Assembly (NCBI RefSeq): GCF_014648435.1
Contig: NZ_BMRC01000011.1
Coordinates: 248,001-312,000 of the forward strand
Direction: 5' to 3'
From: Nonomuraea spiralis
GTDB taxonomy: Bacteria; Actinomycetota; Actinomycetes; Streptosporangiales; Streptosporangiaceae
Length of the DNA: 64,000 nucleotides
The notes under the pieces are model-generated. The model made no database searches, had not been told where the DNA came from, and saw only the letters and a program-made list of their open reading frames with translations. Positions 58,281-64,000 of the stretch are shown here, piece after piece. Every line of letters begins with the position of its first letter. The stretch's first letter is position 1. Made by a program: the position numbers and the translations under genes.

Positions 58281-61200
58281 TCACAGCGGTACGGGATCGA
58301 AGTCGCAGTGGACCCGGCCCCCCTCGCGCACGATCACCGTCTCGGGATGCTCGGGCCCGAGAACCCGCCGGTATCGTTCGACGGTCTCGGCGTACAGGTC
58401 GCCGGACCCCTCCGCCGCCAGGTCCAGGGCGTGGTTGGCGGCGCAGGCCAGGGTCAGGGGATGGTCCTCGCCCAGCGCCTTGCGCGCGTGCGCGAGGTTG
58501 ACCTCGCCGAACGCGCGCGCCTCCGCCACCGCGCCCGAGGAGAGGAGGTCCGACTGGAGGTTGACGGCGCAGGCGAACGTGAGGTCGTGCGCCTGGCCGA
58601 GCGTCTCGACCAGTCCGGCGAAGGCCCGCCTGAGCGGGAGCTCACCGGACGCGGGCACGCCGCACAACCGGCTCAGCAGCGCGACGGTCATCCCGGACGC
58701 GTGGCTGAAGGGATGGTCCGGGCCGAGGGCGTCGGCGTACCCGGTCACCGCGCCCCTGGCCAGCGTCAGCGCCTCCTCCACCCGGCCGGTCCAGCGCAGC
58801 GAGTTCGACAACGTGATCGCCGCCGCCAGGGTGTCGGGATGCTCGTCGCCGAGGAGCAGCCGGAGCCGCAGGTGGGTCTCGCGGGCCAGGTCGAGCGCCT
58901 GCCCCACGGCGCCGCACCTCCTGACCGCGATCGCCAGGTCCTTCGCGGCCAGCACGGTCAGGTGATGCTCGGCCCCCAGCGTCCCGGCGCCGTGGGCGTA
59001 GGCGTCCTCGCCGACCGCGCGGGCGTCCACGTGGTGGCCGTTCAGGCGCAGTTCGCGGGCCAGGCCGCTCAAGGAGACGAGCACGTCCACGGGCCCGGCC
59101 CGCCGGGGGCCGGTGCTCTGCCCGGCGTACGCGCGCCGGAACAGTTCGACGGCGGTGGCGTGGTCGCCGGTGAGGCCGTGGTCGTGGGCCAGCTCGCTCA
59201 TCACGCGCAGGCTCTCGGGCTCGTCCGGGCCGAGTTGCCGCTCGTGGTCGCGCAGGCTCTCCTCGTGCAGGTGCCGGGCCTCAAGGAAACGGCCGCACGC
59301 GCGAAGGGCGCCGCCGAAGCCGCTGACCGCGGCGAGCGTCTCGGGGTGGTCCCCGCCGAGCTCGTCGCGCATCGCCGAGACGTTCTCCTTGGAGAGCTTG
59401 TACGCCGCCGTGTACTGGCCGAGGGCCCGCAGCAGGTCGGTCAGCAGGCTCCGGGCGGCGAACAGATGCAGGTCCCGCTCGTTCACGTTCCACTCGTCGT
59501 CCATGACGCGCAGGAACGCGCGGGCCTGCTCGTAGTCGCCCGACAGGCAGAGGTAGCGGGTCACGCGCAGCGCGGCCTGCGGCCCCTCCGGCTCGGTCCA
59601 CCCGATCAGCCCGGTCGGGACGACGTGCGGCGTCAGCGCCCGGAAGGCCGGCCAGCCGGCCGGGTTCCCGGGGTCGTCCGGCGTGTTGACCGCCAGCAGC
59701 CGGCAGACGTCCTGACGGCTCTGCGCGAGCATGGCCTCCGGCAGGTCAGCACGACAGAGCACCTGGACGAGCCGATGGACGTGGATCATGCCGCCGGCCG
59801 GCTCCAGCCGGACGAGCGCGAGCCGCGTGAGGCTGCGCAGGATCCGGCTCAGCCGCAGGGAGTCGGACAGGATCTCGCGCATCCGGCCGGGCGGCAACCG
59901 CCGGAAGAAGGCGCGGGGGACGGGCGCCGGCCCGAGAAGGGCACACCACCACATGAAGGTGACCGCGTCGGGTGACTCCTCGGCCAGCCGCGCGATCGAC
60001 GCCGCGCACGCCGCCGGAAGCGTGGACGGGTAGTCGTGCGGCCTGCTCATGTTCAGCAGCTCCGTGGGGCTCTGCCGCAGCAGTGGAAGGCACTCCTCGA
60101 TCGAGATGCCGGTGTGGATCTGCAACACCGCCGTCTGCTCCAGGGCCAGCGGCAGGTCGCCGAGCTCGGCGGCGAGCCGGTCGGACTCCTCGCCGAGATC
60201 CACGCCGAGCCGCCGCCGCAGGAAGGAGACGCTCTCCTCCCGGGGGAAACACTCGACGCGGTGGATCTCGTACGGGCCCTCCCACTCCGGATTGCGGGAG
60301 GTGATCAGGATGTGGCCCGGCCCCGGCGGCAGCAGGTCCAGCACGTCCCGCGGATCGACCGCCTGGTCGAACACCAGCAACCAGCGCGCGTACGGCCTGC
60401 TCTGCCCCAGCGCCTTGACCACGCCCGCCACCGCCTCCTCGCGGCCCCCCTCCTGGGGTAAGCCGAGCAGGGGCGCCATCGCGGCGACGCGGACGGCGAG
60501 CAACGCGGGGGAGTCGGCGGAGATCCAGCTCACCAGGTCGTAGGAGGCCCGGTTGCGCCACGCGTACTCGATCGCGAGCTGGGTCTTGCCGACGCCGATC
60601 ATGCCCTGGAGCACCACGGCCTGGGGCATGCCGGGCTGGGCGGAGGAGCGCAGGTCGTCCCGGATGCGCCTGAGCTCCTGCTCCCGGCCGGTGAAGTTGC
60701 GGTTGCGCAGCGGGACCCGCTCCCAGACCGCGGGCTGCCGGTCGGGCTCGACCACCACCTCGTGGCCGGCCGGGGTGTCCGTGACCGCCATCTCGTCGCC
60801 GCCGTCCGCGACCGTCATCGTGTGCTGGATCTCGGCGAGGGCGGTTTCGAGCCGTTCCGACTCCTGGCGGGCCCGTTCCCGTTCGGACTCGTACCGTTCG
60901 ACGCTGACCTTCATGCGGGTGAGGTCGGCGTCGAGCTCGTCGCGTTCGTCCTCCAGGCGGCGGACGCGGGTCTCGTAGTCGGCGATGATCTCGGCGGTGT
61001 GGCTCGCGGCCTGGCGGTGGCGCTCCTTGATCCGCCTGATCTCGGCGTCCCGCTGCTTGACCTTGTCCTCCAGGCTCACCACCTCGGCCTGGAGGAGGCT
61101 GATGGTGGCCTCGGCCTCCTGGACGCGGTCCTGGGCCTGGTGCAGCCGGTAGACGTACGCCTGCTCCTTGGCGACCGCCGGGCTCACCGCGGCGAGCGCC

Positions 61201-61523
61201 CGCACGTGCAGGTCCTCGATGGAGGCGCGCACGTCGGGCGGGATGACGACCTCGGTCGCCTCCTCGACGTCGCGGATGAGCTGCTCGACGAACTGCGCGG
61301 GCGGCACCCGTTTCCCGCGCAGCCAGCGGGACACGCTGGCGGGCGACTGGTAGATGCGGGCCGCGTAACCGTTCTGGCTCAGCTCCCGCGCGCTCGCCAC
61401 CTGCTGGAAGAGCCGCATGAGGACCTGCGCGAGCAGCCGGTCGGGTGGCTCGTCCGCGGGGAACGTGACCGGCCGGTCGCCGGGGATCTCCAGACCGGCG
61501 GCCGGGCCTTCGTCTGCGCTCAT
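58281..61523 (-). CDS. Large STAND protein: HTH, coiled coil, NB-ARC and TPR (FxsT-like)
   Basis: A 1080-residue signal-transduction ATPase. An XRE-like domain lies near the start ('NGYAARIYQSPASVSRWLRG'), followed by a long coiled coil at about residues 115-245 ('EVVSLEDKVKQRDAEIRRIK', 'RRLEDERDELDADLTRMKVS'), an NB-ARC module with 'LQGMIGVGKTQLAIEYAWRN' and 'WLLVFDQAVDP', and C-terminal TPR repeats with the 'GxxHPxTL' pattern ('LGDEHPDTLAAAITLSNSLR'). It resembles FxsT-type proteins, but no FxSxx peptide or radical-SAM gene lies nearby. ATG 61523 has GGAA four bases upstream. Role unknown; possibly regulatory or defensive. Confidence 0.85.
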   Translation of the reverse strand: MSADEGPAAGLEIPGDRPVTFPADEPPDRLLAQVLMRLFQQVASARELSQNGYAARIYQSPASVSRWLRGKRVPPAQFVEQLIRDVEEATEVVIPPDVRASIEDLHVRALAAVSPAVAKEQAYVYRLHQAQDRVQEAEATISLLQAEVVSLEDKVKQRDAEIRRIKERHRQAASHTAEIIADYETRVRRLEDERDELDADLTRMKVSVERYESERERARQESERLETALAEIQHTMTVADGGDEMAVTDTPAGHEVVVEPDRQPAVWERVPLRNRNFTGREQELRRIRDDLRSSAQPGMPQAVVLQGMIGVGKTQLAIEYAWRNRASYDLVSWISADSPALLAVRVAAMAPLLGLPQEGGREEAVAGVVKALGQSRPYARWLLVFDQAVDPRDVLDLLPPGPGHILITSRNPEWEGPYEIHRVECFPREESVSFLRRRLGVDLGEESDRLAAELGDLPLALEQTAVLQIHTGISIEECLPLLRQSPTELLNMSRPHDYPSTLPAACAASIARLAEESPDAVTFMWWCALLGPAPVPRAFFRRLPPGRMREILSDSLRLSRILRSLTRLALVRLEPAGGMIHVHRLVQVLCRADLPEAMLAQSRQDVCRLLAVNTPDDPGNPAGWPAFRALTPHVVPTGLIGWTEPEGPQAALRVTRYLCLSGDYEQARAFLRVMDDEWNVNERDLHLFAARSLLTDLLRALGQYTAAYKLSKENVSAMRDELGGDHPETLAAVSGFGGALRACGRFLEARHLHEESLRDHERQLGPDEPESLRVMSELAHDHGLTGDHATAVELFRRAYAGQSTGPRRAGPVDVLVSLSGLARELRLNGHHVDARAVGEDAYAHGAGTLGAEHHLTVLAAKDLAIAVRRCGAVGQALDLARETHLRLRLLLGDEHPDTLAAAITLSNSLRWTGRVEEALTLARGAVTGYADALGPDHPFSHASGMTVALLSRLCGVPASGELPLRRAFAGLVETLGQAHDLTFACAVNLQSDLLSSGAVAEARAFGEVNLAHARKALGEDHPLTLACAANHALDLAAEGSGDLYAETVERYRRVLGPEHPETVIVREGGRVHCDFDPVPL

Positions 61524-61664
61524 CGTTCCAGTCTGAGGCATTGCATGCGGCAGGCAAGGGTGTTGCGGAGACGGGCACCGTTGCCGTCCCCCGCAACACC
61601 GCCCGCCGGGCACAGGCTGGACGTGACCCGGAAGAGCGGGCGTGACCTGCGGGAGGAGAGCGGA

Positions 61665-61856
61665 ATGAACACCAGGGGAATGTGGCTGGCGATCATCGTC
61701 GTGGCGGGCGTCGTGGTCGCCGTGGTGGCGGGCGGCCTCGCCTGGATCGGCGGCGTGCAGACGGCGCTGGCGATCCTGACCGGCGGCGCGGCCTTCAGCG
61801 GCTTCACCCTCCTCGCCCTGACCGTGGCGACCTTCCTCACCCGCACCCCGTCATGA
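61665..61856 (+). CDS. Small two-helix membrane protein
   Basis: A 63-residue protein made almost wholly of two hydrophobic segments, 'MWLAIIVVAGVVVAVVAGGL' and 'AILTGGAAFSGFTLLALTVA'. ATG 61665 follows GGGAGGAG. It is divergent from the large STAND gene and may share its promoter region (61524-61664). No family recognised. A short palindrome, CCCGGT-C-ACCGGG, follows the stop at 61857-61869. Confidence 0.65.
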   Translation: MNTRGMWLAIIVVAGVVVAVVAGGLAWIGGVQTALAILTGGAAFSGFTLLALTVATFLTRTPS

Positions 61857-62011
61857 CCCGGTCACCGGGCCCGTCATGAACCGATATCAGGCCGATTCGT
61901 CCCGTTTCTTCGAGATCCAGCAGGGAAGCAATGCCGCTGTCAGGCCAGGGGCCCCGCCTCCCCCAAGAGAACGGGGGCCACCCCCGGCGCGGCAGAACGG
62001 GAGCGTGCAGC

Positions 62012-62284
62012 GTGGAAGTCACCGGCATCATCTCCGCCCTCATCATCGGACTCGTCATCGGCGTACTGGGCCGGCTCGTCGTACCGGGCCGTCAGAGCAT
62101 CCCCATCTGGCTCACCATCGTGATCGGCATCGTCGCCGCCCTCATCGGCACCGCGATCGCCGCCGCGATCGGCGTCGCCGACACCCGTGGCATCGACTGG
62201 ATCGAACTGGTCATCCAGGTGGTGCTGGCCGGTGTTGGCGTGGCCCTCGCGGCGGGCCTCTACGGCAGGCGCAGCGTCCCGTAA
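62012..62284 (+). CDS. GlsB/YeaQ/YmgE-family stress membrane protein
   Basis: A 90-residue membrane protein of the transglycosylase-associated (YeaQ/YmgE) family: 'GIISALIIGLVIGVLGRLVV' with the conserved 'PGRQSIPIWLTIVIGIVAAL', then a third helix, ending 'GVALAAGLYGRR'. These are stress-induced in many bacteria; the biochemical role is unknown. GTG 62012 lies eight bases from GGGAG; an ATG at 61931 in the same frame would add 27 unlikely residues. Confidence 0.85.
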   Translation: MEVTGIISALIIGLVIGVLGRLVVPGRQSIPIWLTIVIGIVAALIGTAIAAAIGVADTRGIDWIELVIQVVLAGVGVALAAGLYGRRSVP

Positions 62285-62454
62285 AGGCGGGACATGTCAC
62301 AGGATCCCGGAGGAACGGCACCAGGCCTCCGGGATCCTGCCGTTCTCGGTCCTCCTTGGTCATACGTTTTCGCTATGACCGGAACCGGCGTCGGCCGAAG
62401 ATCGTTGTGCCGGGCGGCTGCACACATTCGATCTTCGACAGGGAGAACAAAGCC

Positions 62455-63447
62455 GTGGTCTTCAAACGCATGCTGGGTGCCTTCGGCGTCGGCGCGCCCT
62501 CGGTGGACACCGTCCTGGCCACCTCGCGCGTCCAGCCGGGCGGCACGCTGTCCGGCGAGGTACGGCTCAAGGGCGGCGACTTCGACGCCGAGATCGAGCA
62601 CGTCACCCTCGGCCTCGTGGCCCGCGTGGAGTTCGAGCACGGCGACGGCGAGCACGCGGGGGCGGGCGAGTTCTCCCGCGTCCAGGTGTCGGGGCCGTTC
62701 CTGCTGCGCCAGGGCGAGGAGCGTACGATCGCCTTCGAGATCGGCGTGCCGTGGGAGGCCCCGATCAGCCGGATCGGCGGGCAGCCGCTGCACGGCATGG
62801 CGCTGGGCGTACGCACCGAGCTCGCCATCGCCAAGGCGGTCGACAAGGGCGACCTCGACGAGATCGCGGTCGAGCCGCTGCCCTCCCAGCTGGGCATCCT
62901 GGAGGCGCTGCTGCAGCTCGGCTTCGCCTTCAAGTCCGCCGACCTGGAGGCCGGCCGCCTGTACGGCGTGCACCAGCAGCTGCCGTTCTACCAGGAGATC
63001 GAGTTCCACCCGCCGGCCCGGTACGCCGGTCTGGTCGGGGAGCTCGAAGTGACCTTCGTGGCCGACCCGGCCGGGCTGGAGGTGGTCCTGGAGGCCGACA
63101 AGGGCGCGGGCCGCTACTCCGGCGACGCGATCGGCCGTTTCACCGTCAGCCACGCCGACGCCCTGCACACCGACTGGGCCGGTGAGCTGGACCGCTGGCT
63201 GTCCGGCCTCGCCTCCCACGGCCACGGCGGCTACGGCGACCACCACGGCGGCTACGGCGACCACCACGGTGACCATCATGGCGACCACCACGGTTACGGG
63301 CACCACGAGCAGCACCAGGGCGGTCCTGGCTGGGGCGCGGTGGCCGCGGCCGGCGCCGCCGGCGTGGTCGGCGGCCTGGTGGCGGGCGAGATCGTCGAGG
63401 AGATCTTCGAAGGCGACGACGACGAGAGCGGCGACGGCGACTGGTAA
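62455..63447 (+). CDS. Spo0M/SpoOM-family protein with His-rich tail
   Basis: A 330-residue protein. Residues 1-235 form the sporulation-control Spo0M (arrestin-like) domain: 'VFKRMLGAFGVGAPSVDTVL', 'GGTLSGEVRLKGGDFDAEIE', 'EISRIGGQ'-like segments. A linker at about 250-280 is a run of His/Gly/Tyr/Asp repeats ('GGYGDHHGGYGDHHGDHHGD') that could bind Ni, Zn or Cu ions, followed by a glycine/alanine hydrophobic stretch ('AVAAAGAAGVVGGLVAG') and an acidic end. GTG 62455 follows GGGAG. Spo0M proteins affect development in Bacillus; the role in actinomycetes is not established. Confidence 0.88.
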   Translation: MVFKRMLGAFGVGAPSVDTVLATSRVQPGGTLSGEVRLKGGDFDAEIEHVTLGLVARVEFEHGDGEHAGAGEFSRVQVSGPFLLRQGEERTIAFEIGVPWEAPISRIGGQPLHGMALGVRTELAIAKAVDKGDLDEIAVEPLPSQLGILEALLQLGFAFKSADLEAGRLYGVHQQLPFYQEIEFHPPARYAGLVGELEVTFVADPAGLEVVLEADKGAGRYSGDAIGRFTVSHADALHTDWAGELDRWLSGLASHGHGGYGDHHGGYGDHHGDHHGDHHGYGHHEQHQGGPGWGAVAAAGAAGVVGGLVAGEIVEEIFEGDDDESGDGDW

Positions 63448-63511
63448 ACCGGATCCCGCCGCCCCGCCCACCCGCCGGGACACCGTTGGCGAAGTAGGCC
63501 AAACAGAAGCA

Positions 63512-63541
63512 GCCCCGTGGTCACGTTTGTGATCACGGGGC
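63512..63541 (+). terminator. Hairpin terminator after the Spo0M gene
   Basis: GCCCCGTGGTCAC (63512-63524) pairs with GTGATCACGGGGC (63529-63541), one mismatch in 13 positions, around a GTTT loop and followed by GTTTCTG. CAGA/TCTG flanks extend the pairing. It lies 65 bases after the stop. 63542-63669 contains TTGACC near 63594 but no convincing promoter. Confidence 0.8.
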
Positions 63542-63669
63542 GTTTCTGCGTTGGGAGGTGCACGCCGGGCAAGCAGGGCTCATCAGAGAGTGTCTTTGAC
63601 CCCTAAGTCCATCCCCGAGCAGGGCGGTAACTTTACGCGAGGGGGAACGGGTACGCGATCATGTGATCC

Positions 63670-64000
63670 ATGTCGATCCCCCGGGACCCGCCCGCACCCG
63701 CACCACCGCAGAAGTCCAGACATTCACGAATGGCTCGCCGAAGCGGTTGCCTGGCCTTGCTATTAGTGCCGCTCCTGCTGCTCGCGGCGATCGTCATGGC
63801 GCCGGTGTGGATCAATGACCACCGGCTGGCGCGTATGGTGGGCCGCATCCAGGCGTATCCGCTGCCATCAGGAACAGACTTCGGGTACTTCGACCCGCAA
63901 GTCGAGGTGAGCGGCGACTCCGGCGACTGCTGGTACACCATCCGCTTCGAGCTCTCCACCGAGCGGCCCGTCCAAGAGGTGCTGAACCACTACCGCCAGG
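63670..64000 (+). CDS. Membrane-anchored hypothetical protein, 3'-truncated by window
   Basis: The frame opens at ATG 63670 (alternative ATG 63730) and runs off the window end; at least 110 residues. A proline-rich basic start ('SIPRDPPAPAPPQKSRHSRM') precedes one transmembrane helix 'LALLLVPLLLLAAIVMAPVW', then an extracellular part with 'GDSGDCWYTIRFELSTERPV'. This looks like a small secreted or anchored protein; no family is recognised from the visible part. Confidence 0.65.
   Translation, partial: MSIPRDPPAPAPPQKSRHSRMARRSGCLALLLVPLLLLAAIVMAPVWINDHRLARMVGRIQAYPLPSGTDFGYFDPQVEVSGDSGDCWYTIRFELSTERPVQEVLNHYRQ

Noticed and set aside
61857..61869. CCCGGT-C-ACCGGG palindrome after a small membrane protein gene
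   Set aside because: Arms are only six bases with a one-base spacer, too tight for a terminator hairpin and without other support as an operator.

Overview
The DNA is very GC-rich (about 70% or more) with strong G/C third positions, frequent GTG and some TTG starts, ATGA/GTGA stop-start overlaps, SigE-family and ECF sigma factors, a membrane Ser/Thr kinase with WD40 repeats, Methyltransf_19, DUF3040, PriA-type HisA and STAND/TPR proteins. This points to an actinomycete chromosome, most likely Streptosporangiales (Actinomadura or Nonomuraea type). No rRNA, tRNA, CRISPR array or insertion sequence was seen, and no gene-free stretch exceeds 300 bases.

Layout. 1-2548: polar amino-acid ABC importer (permease, ATPase, lipoprotein). 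2639-5837: sulfonate/nitrate-type ABC operon ending in an Rrf2 regulator. 5834-7623: NarL-type two-component pair, then a DUF418 membrane protein. 8785-10472: SigE-family sigma factor coupled to a membrane-anchored propeller protein. 10481-14493: stress and small genes (DUF3040, Dps, GntR, PPC domain, secreted protein). 14581-24101: Ser/Thr kinase-WD40 protein, FAD monooxygenase, second WD40 protein, two methyltransferases and a TetR with tandem operators.

24109-38489 is the centrepiece, a nucleoside-antibiotic type cluster. Leftward from a divergent promoter region at 29.3-29.5 kb run a SAICAR-synthetase-like gene, an SDR and a HisG, the trio known from pentostatin (penC/penB/penA), followed by an MFS exporter and a cation/H+ antiporter. 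Rightward run a class III aminotransferase, a Gfo/Idh oxidoreductase, a heterodimeric ABC exporter and a Nudix hydrolase, then a lone HisA (PriA type, opposite strand), a second HisG with an altered PRPP loop, and a HAD phosphatase. Together with a 2OG-Fe oxygenase lacking its metal-binding carboxylate at 47.4 kb (halogenase-like), this matches the published Actinomadura 'ada' logic: a 2'-chloropentostatin-type adenosine deaminase inhibitor made beside 2'-amino-2'-deoxyadenosine. The product assignment is inferred from gene content.

38486-46648 is one long operon: nucleoside-type BMP lipoprotein, two permeases (no ATPase), an N,N-dimethylformamidase-like protein, a NagB-like isomerase/deaminase, a PfkB kinase and a GntR regulator. 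It looks like uptake and breakdown of a nucleoside or glycosylamine. 46707-48380: LuxR-type regulator with a degenerate receiver, paired with the halogenase-like gene. 48435-64000: alpha/beta hydrolases (one without its nucleophile), XRE-NB-ARC-TPR protein, a deleted beta-lactamase-like remnant, a YCII/ECF42 pair joined by a 16-bp tandem repeat, a GH15 glucoamylase-like enzyme, a PEBP protein, a large STAND-TPR protein, small membrane proteins, a Spo0M protein with a His-rich tail, and a membrane protein cut by the window end.
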